The position numbers and the translations under genes were made by a program. This document shows positions 27,039 to 35,969 of a stretch of 64,000 nucleotides of DNA, piece by piece. The notes beneath the pieces were generated by a model. It did not search any database. It was given only the letters and a program-made list of their open reading frames with translations, and had not been told where the DNA came from. Position 1 is the first letter of the stretch; the number at the start of each line of letters is the position of its first letter. The stretch is from Pelomonas sp965229315 (lineage in GTDB: Bacteria > Pseudomonadota > Gammaproteobacteria > Burkholderiales > Burkholderiaceae_C): the NCBI RefSeq assembly GCF_965229315.1, contig NZ_CBDDJA010000002.1, forward strand, positions 1,612,001-1,676,000, given 5' to 3'.

Positions 27039-27074
27039 AGATTGAATACTGTGAATTTATACAGTATTCAATCT
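27039..27074 (-). promoter_or_regulatory. Perfect LexA-type SOS palindrome overlapping a promoter
   Basis: Two perfect 14-base arms, AGATTGAATACTGT and ACAGTATTCAATCT, flank an 8-base A/T-rich spacer. The core TACTGT-N8-ACAGTA is the beta/gammaproteobacterial LexA consensus (CTGT-N8-ACAG). On the minus strand a -10-like TATAAA lies inside the operator, with TGGCCA 17 bases upstream as a possible -35. LexA binding would therefore block transcription of the micro-ORF, whose ATG is 13 bases downstream. Confidence 0.8.
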
Positions 27075-27102
27075 GTCCTGGCCAGCGACCTCGGGAAAGT
27101 GC

Positions 27103-28416
27103 TTATTCGAGCCGCGGCAGTCCGCCGCCTGCAAGCAGACCCACGTCGGTGTAGACGCCCAGCTTGGCGCGCGTGTCGCTGATGTCCAGATTGCGCATCG
27201 TCAACTGGCCGATGCGGTCGGCCGGGCTGAAGGCGCCTTCCACCTTCTCCATGCTCAGGCGTTCGGGCGCGTAGGTCAGGTTGGGGCTGCGGGTATCCAG
27301 CAGCGAGTAGTCATTGCCGCGGCGCAGCTCGATGGCGACCTCGCCGGTGATCGCCCGCGCCACCCAGCGCTGCGCGGTCTCGCGCAGCATGATGGCCTGC
27401 GGGTCGAACCAGCGGCCCTGGTACAGCAGGCGGCCGAGCTTGCGGCCGTTGCTGCGGTACAGCTCGATGGTGTCCTCGTTGTGGATACCGGTGACCAGGC
27501 GCTCGTAGGCGATGTGCAGCAGTGCCAGGCCCGGGGCCTCGTAGATGCCGCGGCTCTTGGCCTCGATGATGCGGTTCTCGATCTGGTCGCTCATGCCCAG
27601 GCCGTGGCGGCCGCCGATGACGTTGGCCTCGGCCAGCAGGGCCACCGGGTCGCGGTACTCGACGCCGTTCAGCGCGACCGGCATGCCTTCCTCGAAGCGC
27701 ACCGTGACGGCTTCGGTCTTGACGGCCACGTCATCGCGCCAGAACGCCACGCCCATGATGGGGTTGACGATCTTGATGCCGCTGTTCAGGTGCTCCAGGT
27801 CCTTGGCCTCGTGCGTGGCGCCCAGCATGTTGGAGTCGGTGGAGTACGCCTTCTCCGCGCTCATCTTGTAGGCGAAGCCCTTTTCGGTCATGAAGGCCGA
27901 CATCTCGGCGCGGCCGCCCAGCTCGTCGATGAAGGTCTGGTCCAGCCAGGGCTTGTAGATGCGCAGCGACGGGTTGGTCAGCAGGCCGTAGCGGTAGAAG
28001 CGCTCGATGTCGTTGCCCTTGTAGGTCGAGCCATCGCCCCAGATGTTGACGCCATCGGCCTGCATCGCGGCGACCAGCATCGTGCCGGTCACGGCGCGGC
28101 CGATGGGCGTGGTGTTGAAGTAGGTCACGCCCGCCGTGCTGATGTGGAAGGCGCCGGCCTGCAGCGCGGCGATGCCCTCATGAACGAGCTGCGCGCGGCA
28201 GTCCACGAGGACGGCTTTCTCGGCCCCGTACAGCATGGCCTTGCGCGGGATCTCGTCGTAGTCCGGCTCGTCGGGCTGGCCCAGGTTGGCCGTGTAGGCG
28301 TAGGGCAGGGCACCCTTCAACTTCATCCAGTGCAGCGCGGCCGAGGTGTCGAGGCCGCCGGAGAAGGCGATGCCGACCTTTTGGCCGACGGGGACGGATT
28401 GCAGGATCGTGGACAT
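27103..28416 (-). CDS. argG: Argininosuccinate synthase
   Basis: ArgG joins citrulline and aspartate using ATP, the penultimate step of arginine synthesis, in the cytoplasm. The 437-residue protein has the PP-loop AFSGGLDTSAALHWM near residues 17-31 and the conserved GDGSTYKGNDIERFYRY block. Length and sequence fit the longer E. coli-type subfamily. The GNAT gene ends 19 bases upstream on the same strand. The LexA palindrome lies beyond the stop; there is no T-rich intrinsic terminator. Confidence 0.96.
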   Translation of the reverse strand: MSTILQSVPVGQKVGIAFSGGLDTSAALHWMKLKGALPYAYTANLGQPDEPDYDEIPRKAMLYGAEKAVLVDCRAQLVHEGIAALQAGAFHISTAGVTYFNTTPIGRAVTGTMLVAAMQADGVNIWGDGSTYKGNDIERFYRYGLLTNPSLRIYKPWLDQTFIDELGGRAEMSAFMTEKGFAYKMSAEKAYSTDSNMLGATHEAKDLEHLNSGIKIVNPIMGVAFWRDDVAVKTEAVTVRFEEGMPVALNGVEYRDPVALLAEANVIGGRHGLGMSDQIENRIIEAKSRGIYEAPGLALLHIAYERLVTGIHNEDTIELYRSNGRKLGRLLYQGRWFDPQAIMLRETAQRWVARAITGEVAIELRRGNDYSLLDTRSPNLTYAPERLSMEKVEGAFSPADRIGQLTMRNLDISDTRAKLGVYTDVGLLAGGGLPRLE

Positions 28417-28435
28417 GCTGGTGTGGGCTCTTGAC

Positions 28436-28702
28436 TTAGGCGACGAGGTTCTGCCACTCGGGGTGGCGCTGGATGTAGAGGTGAACGTAGCTGCAGGCAG
28501 GCACGACCTTCAGGCCCTGGTCGCGGGCCCAGGCGAGGCCGGCCTCGACGAGCCGGGCGGCCAGGCCCTGGCCTTGAAACGCGTCCGGCACGCCGGTGTG
28601 CGTGAAGACGACGCGGCCACCGCTCAGCTCGTAGTCGAGCACGCTGATGGGCGTCGTCGCGAGCGTGAAGCGCCGGGCCTGGCTGTCGTGCTCGGGGGTC
28701 AT
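28436..28702 (-). CDS. Small GNAT-type N-acetyltransferase
   Basis: The 88-residue protein is the minimal GCN5-related acetyltransferase of the YidJ/GtN type, with VFTHTGVPDAFQGQGLAARL carrying the acetyl-CoA loop (Q-G-x-G-x-A) and VVPACSYVHLYIQRHPEW at the end. The acceptor is unknown. Its ATG overlaps the yaeQ stop by four bases (ATGA), and argG follows 19 bases later, so yaeQ, this gene and argG probably share a transcript. Confidence 0.88.
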   Translation of the reverse strand: MTPEHDSQARRFTLATTPISVLDYELSGGRVVFTHTGVPDAFQGQGLAARLVEAGLAWARDQGLKVVPACSYVHLYIQRHPEWQNLVA

Positions 28703-29259
28703 GCGGTGGCCACTTTCAAGGCGACCGGTTGGATCTCGACCGACGCGTTGGCGGTCGACACGTAGATGCTGCCGTCCTGGATGCTGACCTGCAGCTGCAT
28801 GCTGCGCTCGGCCAGTGCCGCCAAGGCCTGCGACTGCTCGGCCGGAATCTGCCAGACCGCCAGGCGCGGCGCGCGTGTCAGCTTGGTCTCGATGCCGCTC
28901 CACCACACTGGCGTGCTGGATGCGAAGCTGTAGACGCTGACGCGGCGCGCGCGGCCGTGGGCCTTCATCAGGCGGCGCTCGTCGGGCTGGCCGAGGTCGA
29001 TCCAGTGCTGCACCTCGCCGGTCAGGTCGAGCTGCCAGAGGTCGGGCTCGTCCACGTCGGACAGGCCCTTGGTGAACTCGAGCCGGCCGTTGAGGTCGTC
29101 GGCCGTCACGTTCAGCGCGTAGGCCAGCACGCGGATCATCATGCGTTCGTCGGTCTCGCTCGGGTGGCGGGCAATCGTGAGCGCATGGTCGCCGTACACA
29201 TGGCGGTCCATGTCGGCGATCTGGAGCTGGGCTTTGTGGATGGTGGCTTTGAGCGCCAT
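28699..29259 (-). CDS. yaeQ: YaeQ family protein
   Basis: The 186-residue protein begins MALKATIHKAQLQIADMDRH and contains HPSETDERMMIRVLAYALN and DEPDLWQLDLTGEVQHWIDLGQPDERR, all typical of YaeQ. The fold is related to PD-(D/E)XK nucleases; the acidic and lysine positions (E-x-D, DLWQLD, GQPDE) fit that. The cellular function is not established. The ATG at 29259 gives the family N-terminus; the frame is open 21 codons further without support. Confidence 0.92.
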   Translation of the reverse strand: MALKATIHKAQLQIADMDRHVYGDHALTIARHPSETDERMMIRVLAYALNVTADDLNGRLEFTKGLSDVDEPDLWQLDLTGEVQHWIDLGQPDERRLMKAHGRARRVSVYSFASSTPVWWSGIETKLTRAPRLAVWQIPAEQSQALAALAERSMQLQVSIQDGSIYVSTANASVEIQPVALKVATA

Positions 29260-29369
29260 GCAGGGGAGTGCCTGTAACGAAGAGCAGCCTTGGATTATCG
29301 CGGCGAAGGCTCGTGGCATCATTGCCGACTTCCGTTTTGAACCTTCGCAACCCTTGTTGCGCGCCAGAC

Positions 29370-30035
29370 ATGAAACGCATCCTTCTCCCGCTGACCCTGG
29401 TCCTCGCCGTCGCCGCCCAGGCGCAAGTCACGACCAACCCCAAGGCCAAGGTCGACCCGAAGAACAACAAGGTGTCCAACCCGGTCGTCGAGAAGCCCAA
29501 GCCCAAGCTGATGACGCGCGACGAACTGCGCGCCTGTCTCGACCTGCAGGAGGCCAACACCAAGGAAGCCGAGGCGATCAAAGTCGAGCAGGCTGCCTAC
29601 AAGGCCAACGCCGAGAAACTCAAGACTGAGAAGCCAGCGCTGGAGGCAGGCGAAGTCGAGTTGGGCAAGCAGGTCGATTCGATCAAGGCCGAGAAGGAGT
29701 CCATCCTGAAGGATCACGAAGCATTGACCGCTGAGGCGCCCAAACTGAGCAAGGCTGACCTGAAGGCTCGCAACGAGGCCTATACGGCCCGCGCTGAGGC
29801 CTTTGGCACGAAGGTCGACGCGCTCAAGGCCGCCGACGTCGAACAAGGTGCCAAGCGCAAGGCGTTCTCGGAGAACATCGACGCGCTGGACGCTCAGTTC
29901 AAGGGCATTGAAGAGCGCATGGAGAAGCACTATGACGCCACGGACAAGTGGAAGGCCCAGTGCACCAACAAGTCGTACGACGAGAACGACGAGAAGGCCA
30001 TCCGCAAGGAAAAGGCCGCCGCAGCTGGCAAGTGA
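29370..30035 (+). CDS. Exported coiled-coil protein of unknown function
   Basis: The 221-residue protein has a signal peptide (ILLPLTLVLAVAAQAQ) and a Lys/Glu/Ala-rich body that is almost entirely predicted helix, with heptad-like spacing between about residues 45 and 200. Two cysteines occur (RACLDLQ and AQCTNKS). I recognise no catalytic domain. Similar Lys-rich periplasmic coiled-coil proteins occur as single genes in Burkholderiales. The ATG at 29370 opens the signal peptide. The gene has its own intrinsic terminator and is divergent from yaeQ. Confidence 0.8.
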   Translation: MKRILLPLTLVLAVAAQAQVTTNPKAKVDPKNNKVSNPVVEKPKPKLMTRDELRACLDLQEANTKEAEAIKVEQAAYKANAEKLKTEKPALEAGEVELGKQVDSIKAEKESILKDHEALTAEAPKLSKADLKARNEAYTARAEAFGTKVDALKAADVEQGAKRKAFSENIDALDAQFKGIEERMEKHYDATDKWKAQCTNKSYDENDEKAIRKEKAAAAGK

Positions 30036-30061
30036 TCGGCCGCCCCCTTTGAACCCGCGAC

Positions 30062-30096
30062 GGGCCGCCTCCGGCAGGAAGCGGCCCTTTTTGTTT
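30062..30096 (+). terminator. Rho-independent terminator behind the coiled-coil gene
   Basis: A 7-bp stem GGGCCGC/GCGGCCC with a 12-base loop is followed by TTTTTGTTT on the plus strand, just ahead of the M3 peptidase start. Confidence 0.85.
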
Positions 30097-30110
30097 GCCA
30101 GGACTTCCTC

Positions 30111-32243
30111 ATGAGCAACCCCTTGCTTCAGGACTGGGACGGCCCGCACGGCCTGCCGCCTTTTGCTGCCGTCAGCCCCGCGCACTTCCAGCCCGCCTTC
30201 GAGGCGGCGCTGGCGCAGCACCGCGCCGAGGTGGACGCCATCGCCGCGCAGGCCGAGGCGCCCAGCTTTGCCAACACCATCGCGGCGTTCGACGCCAGCG
30301 GCCGCCAGTTGACGAAGCTGGAACACCTGTTCTACACGGTCGCCGCTTCGGCCACGTCGCCTGAGCTGCAGGCCGTGCAGCGGGCGATGGCCGCGCCGCT
30401 GGCCGAGCACGGCAGCGCCGTCTACATGCACCAGGGGCTGTTCGGCCGTGTCGAGGCCTTGTTCGAGCAGCGCGAGCAACTGGGCTTGGGCGCTGAGCCC
30501 CTTCGCCTGCTGGAGCGCATGCACCTGGACTTCGTGCGCGCCGGCGCGCGGTTGGCGCCCCAGGCGCGGGAGCGTTACGCCGCCGTCATGGCGCGGCTGG
30601 CAGAGCTGAACACGCGCTTTGCCCAGAACGTGCTGGCCGCGGAAAACGGTTACCAGCTACGACTCAGCACCGACGCCGAACTGGCCGGGCTTCCCGCCTT
30701 CGTGCGTGCCGCCGCGCGCCAGGCCGCCATCGACCGGGGCCTCGATGAAGGCGTCCACGTCATCACGCTGTCGCGCTCGCTGATCGTGCCCTTCCTGTCC
30801 TTCAGCGCCCGCCGCGACCTGCGCGAGCAGGCCTGGCGCGCCTGGGTCGGCCGCGGCGATGGTCAAGGGGACGACGGCGGCGCGACCGACAACCGCAGCA
30901 TCTGCCGTGAGATCCTCGAACTGCGCGCCGAAGCCGCGCGGCTGCACGGCCACGCCTGCTACGCCGATTTCGCGCTGGAGGACACCATGGCACGCAGCCA
31001 GGGCGCCGTCATGGACCTGCTGGAGCGCGTCTGGCACCCGGCGCTGGCCGCACAGGCGCGCGAGCGCGAGGCCGTGCTGGGCGCGATGGCTGCTGCGGGC
31101 GCCACCCATGCGCTGGAGCCCTGGGACTGGCGCTTCTACGCCGAGCACGCCCGGCGTGCCCGCTTCGAGCTGGACGAAGCCGAGGTCAAGCCCTACTTCT
31201 CGCTGGACCGCATGGTGGCGGCGATGTTCGACTGCGCCAGCCGCCTGTTCGGCCTGCAGTTCAAGGCGCGACCCGACATCGCCGGCTACCACCCCGACGT
31301 GCGTGCGTACGACGTCTTCGATGCCGACGGTCGCCTGAGCGGCCTGTTCCTGCAGGACAACTTCGCGCGGCCCGCCAAGCGCAGCGGCGCCTGGATGAAC
31401 GCGCTGCGCAACCAGAGCCGCGCGCTGGGCGCCACGCCCATCATCCTGAACAACAACAACTTCGCCCGTGGCCAAGAACGCCCCCACGGCCGGGCGGTGC
31501 CCGGCCTGCCCCCCGAGGGGGACCAGGCAACTTGGGGCGGCCCGGCGTTGCCTGAGGCCGGCGAGCCCACGCTGCTGAGCTTCGACGACGTGCGCACGCT
31601 GTTCCACGAGTTCGGCCACGGCCTGCACGGGCTGCTCTCCAACGTGGAGCACGAGCGACTGGCCGGCACGCAGGTGCTGCGCGATTTCGTGGAGTTGCCG
31701 TCGCAGCTGTACGAGCACTGGATGGCCGAGCCCGAGGTGCTGAAGACCTTCGCCCGCCACTGGCAGACCGATGAACCGCTGCCCGACGCGCTGCTGGCCA
31801 AGCTGCAGGCCGCGCGCCAGTTTGGCCAGGGCTACGAGACGCTGCGCTACACGGCCAGCGCGCTGGTCGACATGGCGGCGCACGCGTTGCCCACGGCACC
31901 GGCCGACGTCGTCGCCTTCGAGCGCGACACGATGGCGCAGTGGCGCCTGCCGCACGAGGTGGGCATGAACCACCGTCTGACGCATTTCCAGCATCTGTTC
32001 AGCAGCGCCGGCTATGCCGCAGGCTATTACGTCTACCTGTGGGCGGAGGTGCTGGACTGCGACGCGTTCGACGCCTTCGTCGAGGCGGGCGACCCCTTCG
32101 ACCCGGCCGTCGCCGCGCGGCTGCGCGAATGCATCCTGTCGGCCGGCAACAGCCGCGAGCCGGGCGAGGCCTTCCGCGCCTTCCGCGGCCGCGACCCGGT
32201 CGTGGAGCCGATGCTGAAGGACCGCGGGCTGCTGACCACCTAG
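30111..32243 (+). CDS. prlC: M3 family oligopeptidase A with an in-frame repeat insertion
   Basis: The 710-residue cytoplasmic metallopeptidase belongs to the oligopeptidase A / Dcp group, degrading short peptides including cleaved signal peptides. The zinc motif is His499-Glu-Phe-Gly-His503 in LFHEFGHGLHGLLS, followed by the RDFVELPSQ block. About 40 residues before it, between NNNNFA and PEAGEPTLLSFDDVRT, relatives are continuous. Here about 22-28 residues of Pro/Gly/Arg-rich sequence come from an interspersed DNA repeat (31481-31546). The reading frame is intact. The stop codon shares a CTAG with the stop of the convergent ybaN gene. Confidence 0.92.
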   Translation: MSNPLLQDWDGPHGLPPFAAVSPAHFQPAFEAALAQHRAEVDAIAAQAEAPSFANTIAAFDASGRQLTKLEHLFYTVAASATSPELQAVQRAMAAPLAEHGSAVYMHQGLFGRVEALFEQREQLGLGAEPLRLLERMHLDFVRAGARLAPQARERYAAVMARLAELNTRFAQNVLAAENGYQLRLSTDAELAGLPAFVRAAARQAAIDRGLDEGVHVITLSRSLIVPFLSFSARRDLREQAWRAWVGRGDGQGDDGGATDNRSICREILELRAEAARLHGHACYADFALEDTMARSQGAVMDLLERVWHPALAAQAREREAVLGAMAAAGATHALEPWDWRFYAEHARRARFELDEAEVKPYFSLDRMVAAMFDCASRLFGLQFKARPDIAGYHPDVRAYDVFDADGRLSGLFLQDNFARPAKRSGAWMNALRNQSRALGATPIILNNNNFARGQERPHGRAVPGLPPEGDQATWGGPALPEAGEPTLLSFDDVRTLFHEFGHGLHGLLSNVEHERLAGTQVLRDFVELPSQLYEHWMAEPEVLKTFARHWQTDEPLPDALLAKLQAARQFGQGYETLRYTASALVDMAAHALPTAPADVVAFERDTMAQWRLPHEVGMNHRLTHFQHLFSSAGYAAGYYVYLWAEVLDCDAFDAFVEAGDPFDPAVAARLRECILSAGNSREPGEAFRAFRGRDPVVEPMLKDRGLLTT
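31481..31546. repeat. Interspersed C-rich palindromic repeat inside the M3 peptidase gene
   Basis: The 66-base copy starts CCCCCACGG, has the core palindrome GCCCCCCGAGGGGG and ends CTTGGGGCGGCCCG, the same order of parts as the intergenic copy at 5836-5895. Its 66 bases (22 codons) preserve the peptidase frame. Confidence 0.75.
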
Positions 32244-32605
32244 GCCTCAGGCCGGCGCCACAGCCAGATCGCGACGCCGGCCATCACGGCCGGCACGCCG
32301 ATCTTGACGGCCATGGGAGCGGGCGACAGCGCCAGCATCACGGCGCTGCCGGTCATCATGACCGTGGCCAGCCATTTGGCCCGGCGCGGCACCGCGCCGC
32401 GCTCGCGCCAGCGGCGGATGCCGGGGCCGAGGTGCGCGTGGTTCAGCAGCCAGTGCTCCAGCGCCGGCCAGCCCTTGCCGCCGGCCCATGCGGCCAGGAT
32501 CAGGAAGGGCACGGTGGGCAGCACCGGCAGCACCGCACCCAGCGCGGCCAGCACCAGCGCCAGCACCGCCAACGCACGCCACGCCAGCCGGGCGGCCTGT
32601 CTCAC
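32240..32605 (-). CDS. ybaN: YbaN family (DUF454) inner-membrane protein
   Basis: The 121-residue protein has a first hydrophobic helix with the family motif GAVLPVLPTVPFLILAAW, then the HWLLNHAHLGPGIRRWRERGAVPRRAK loop and two more helices. DUF454/YbaN proteins are small inner-membrane proteins of unknown function. The stop is TAG on the minus strand, in the same CTAG that ends the M3 gene. It lies just after aotP on the same strand, with a 3-base gap, so it may be the last gene of the aot transcript. Confidence 0.88.
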   Translation of the reverse strand: MRQAARLAWRALAVLALVLAALGAVLPVLPTVPFLILAAWAGGKGWPALEHWLLNHAHLGPGIRRWRERGAVPRRAKWLATVMMTGSAVMLALSPAPMAVKIGVPAVMAGVAIWLWRRPEA

Positions 32606-32608
32606 GGG

Positions 32609-33375
<767 letters not shown>

Positions 33376-33379
<4 letters not shown>

Positions 33380-34503
33380 CGGGCGCCCAGCAGTTTGCCC
33401 GTTCGCAGCGCTTCGCGGCCGGCGACCTTGGCCACGCGCATGCCCGCGTTGGCGAAGCGCAGGAAGTCGCGCGCGAAGAACAGGCCGTCCACGGGGCTTG
33501 TCAGCTCGGTGACCTGCGCCGTGATGGGGTCGATGACATGGGCCAGCACGTCGCCCGTCTTCACGTCGGCGCCGACGTCCTTCAGGAAGGTCAGCACGCC
33601 GGCCACGGGCGACTTGATCGGCATGCTGCCGGCCAGCGGGCGGGCATCGCCGACCGCCTCGGGCACGGCCGGCCTGTCGCCGCCAATGAGGCCGCGCCAG
33701 CGCAGGAAGTCGACGATGTGCTTGGCGTCGGCCGCGGCCAGCTCGTGCGACACGTCGGTCGCGCCGCGCAGCTCGACCGTGACCGACAGGCAGGCCTGCG
33801 GGATGGGGAATCGTGCGCCCTGGCCGTTGAAATGCCGGTCCCACTTCCACCAGACCTGCGAGCAGGCCTCGTCGAAGGGGTTGTCGCCCGAGTCCTGGGC
33901 CAGCAGCGTCAGCCGCGCGCCGAGGAAGCGCGCCAGCGGGTCGCAATCGGGCCAGCAGGGTGTCTCGGTGTAGAGATGCATGACCGCCTGCGCGTCGCAG
34001 TGCAGGTCCAGCACGATGTCCGCGTCGCAGGACAGGCCCATCAGCGTGCGGCGCTGCGACTGCAGCTCGGTGTCGACCGGTGCGGCCAGCACGGCGGCCT
34101 TCAGCGCGCGGCGCAGCGTGGTGACGTTGGCGGTGGCGTCGGCGCCCAGTTGCGGCTCGACCGCGGCGGCCACGGCGGCGATCTGGTCGGGGTAGTGGCG
34201 GTTGAAGTTCTCGCCCGTCATCAGCTCGAAGCGGCCGAGGTGGGCGTGCAGCACGAACTGGCTCAGGCCGATGGGGTTGGCCATGGGCACCAGCACGACC
34301 TCGCCGGTGATCTGGCCGGCCGCCTCCAGCGCGTCCAGTTGCAGGCGCAGGTGGTGGGCGACCAGCATGCCGGGCAGTTCGTCGCCGTGCAGCGAGGCCT
34401 GAATGTAGGCCTTGGGGCCGCCTGGCTGGCCGTAGTGCAGCGACACCAGCTCGCGCTGGGTGCCCGGGGCGGGGGAGAGCAGGGGGTGGTGGACAACTTG
34501 CAT
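33376..34503 (-). CDS. aotO: Succinylglutamate desuccinylase/aspartoacylase family protein (AotO position)
   Basis: The 375-residue protein is an M14-like zinc hydrolase with QASLHGDELPG (zinc-binding His and Glu), the second-shell motif VLDLHCDAQ and an arginine-binding GENFNRHYPD. The C-terminal third contains a biotinyl/lipoyl-like hammerhead with IKSPVAGVLTFLKDVGADVKTGDVLAHVIDP, as in many family members. It lies inside an amino-acid ABC transporter operon, in the place of aotO. A role in deacylating an imported N-acylated amino acid is attractive but is inference. It starts 10 bases after aotM. Confidence 0.83.
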
Positions 34504-34513
34504 GGGTGGGCGT

Positions 34514-35200
34514 CTAGCGGCTCATCATCGGCTTGAGCCAGCGGTGCTCGGCCCAGCGGAACAGGCCCACGAGGGCCAGCGTCAGCACGAGGTAGAACGC
34601 GCCGGCCGTGAGGAAGGCCTCGAAGGGAAGGTAGTACTTGGCGTAGACCTGCTGGGCCGCGCCGGTCACGTCCAGCAGCGTCACCGTGCTGGCCAGCGAC
34701 GTGCCGTGCAGCATGAAGATGGCCTCGTTGCCGTAGGCCGGCAGCGCGCGGCGCAGCGCGGCGGGCAGCACGATGCGGCGCAGCATCAGGCTGCGGCTCA
34801 TGCCCAGCGCCTTGGCCGCCTCGATTTCGCCGGCCGGCAGCGCGCGGATGCTGCCGGCGATGATCTCGGTCGTGTAGGCGGCCGTGTTCAACGTGAAGGT
34901 CAGCCAGGCGCAGAACGTGGCCGACGACAGCCAGGGCCAGGCCCAGCTGTCACGCACGGCGTCGAACTGCGCGGCGCCGTAATAGATGAGGAACAGCTGC
35001 ACCAGCATCGGCGTGCCGCGGAAGACGTAGGTGTAGACCCAGACCAGCCGCGACGGCCAGCCCAGCAGCACCGTGCGCACCACCGCCAGCGGCACGGCCA
35101 GCACCAGCCCGCCGGCCAGCGACAGCAGCAGCAGTTGCAGCGACATGACCAGCCCGGTCAGGTACAGCGGCAGGTTCTCGGCGACGGCGTCGAAGTTCAC
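34514..35200 (-). CDS. aotM: Polar amino-acid ABC transporter permease (HisM/AotM type)
   Basis: The 228-residue inner-membrane permease has five or so helices and the EAA loop IEAAKALGMSRSLMLRRIVLP that contacts the ATPase, with VFRGTPMLVQLFLIYYG at the front, typical of HisM-like subunits. The start is a GTG that overlaps the aotQ stop (GTGA), so the two permeases are translationally coupled. It pairs with aotQ as a heterodimeric channel. Confidence 0.88.
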   Translation of the reverse strand: MNFDAVAENLPLYLTGLVMSLQLLLLSLAGGLVLAVPLAVVRTVLLGWPSRLVWVYTYVFRGTPMLVQLFLIYYGAAQFDAVRDSWAWPWLSSATFCAWLTFTLNTAAYTTEIIAGSIRALPAGEIEAAKALGMSRSLMLRRIVLPAALRRALPAYGNEAIFMLHGTSLASTVTLLDVTGAAQQVYAKYYLPFEAFLTAGAFYLVLTLALVGLFRWAEHRWLKPMMSR

Positions 35201-35886
35201 AGCTTGCCCGCCCGCGTGCCGATGGCCAGCCGGCGCTGCGCCCACGCAAAGAACAGCTCCGACACGCTGGTGAAAACGAGGTAGATCAGGCCCACGGCGA
35301 GGAAGAAGGTGAAGGGCTCGCGCGTGGTGCCGGCCGCCTGCTTGCCGCGCGTCATCAGGTCCGACAGGCCGATGACCGAGACGATGGCCGTGCTCTTGAC
35401 CAGCACCAGCCAGTTGTTGGAGATGCCCGGCAGCGCGTGGCGCAGCATCTGCGGCAGCGTGATGCGCCACAACACCTGGCGCGGGCTCATGCCGAAGGCC
35501 AGGCCCGCCTCGCGCTGGCCCGGCGGCACGGCCAGGAAGGCGCCGCGAAAGGCCTCGGTCAGGTAGGCGCCGAAGATGAAGCCGATGGTCAGCACGCCGG
35601 CGACGAAGGGGTCGATGTCGATGTAGTCCTCGTACCCCAGCATGGGTGCGACCGAGTTGACGGCGAGCTGCCCGCCGTAGAAGACGAGCAGCATCAGCAC
35701 CAGGTCGGGCACGCCGCGGATCAGCGTCGTGTACGTGCCGGCCACGCCGCGCGCCAGGCGCGAGCGCGACAGCTTGGCCAGCGCGCCCAGCAGGCCCAGC
35801 ACGGCGGCGATGGCGAGCGACGACAGCGCCACGGCCAGCGTCACGGCTGAGCCCTGCAGCAGGCTGGGGAGGAATCCGTGCAACAT
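35197..35886 (-). CDS. aotQ: Polar amino-acid ABC transporter permease (HisQ/AotQ type)
   Basis: The 229-residue permease has a front GTYTTLIRGVPDLVLMLLVFYGG and the EAA loop REAGLAFGMSPRQVLWRITLPQM, as in HisQ/AotQ. It is the first permease after the binding protein and is separated from it by 83 bases holding a hairpin. It overlaps aotM by four bases. Confidence 0.88.
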   Translation of the reverse strand: MLHGFLPSLLQGSAVTLAVALSSLAIAAVLGLLGALAKLSRSRLARGVAGTYTTLIRGVPDLVLMLLVFYGGQLAVNSVAPMLGYEDYIDIDPFVAGVLTIGFIFGAYLTEAFRGAFLAVPPGQREAGLAFGMSPRQVLWRITLPQMLRHALPGISNNWLVLVKSTAIVSVIGLSDLMTRGKQAAGTTREPFTFFLAVGLIYLVFTSVSELFFAWAQRRLAIGTRAGKL

Positions 35887-35927
35887 GGGGTGTGCCGGTC
35901 AGCGCAGGCGGCGGGCGCCGTGGTCGT

Positions 35928-35950
35928 GGGCGCGAAAGGCTCCCGCGCCC
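35928..35950 (-). other. Hairpin between the binding-protein gene and the permeases
   Basis: A 7-bp stem GGGCGCG/CGCGCCC with a 9-base loop lies in the aotJ-aotQ gap. Such stem-loops after binding-protein genes commonly protect the upstream mRNA and reduce expression of the permeases; no T-run follows. Confidence 0.45.
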
Positions 35951-35969
35951 GGGGCAGTTCGTCGGCAGG

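Noticed and set aside
27039..27074. Reading the perfect palindrome as an argG terminator.
   Set aside because: The stem is A/T-rich with an 8-base loop and no T-run follows on the minus strand. The CTGT-N8-ACAG core and nearby -10 fit a LexA operator better.
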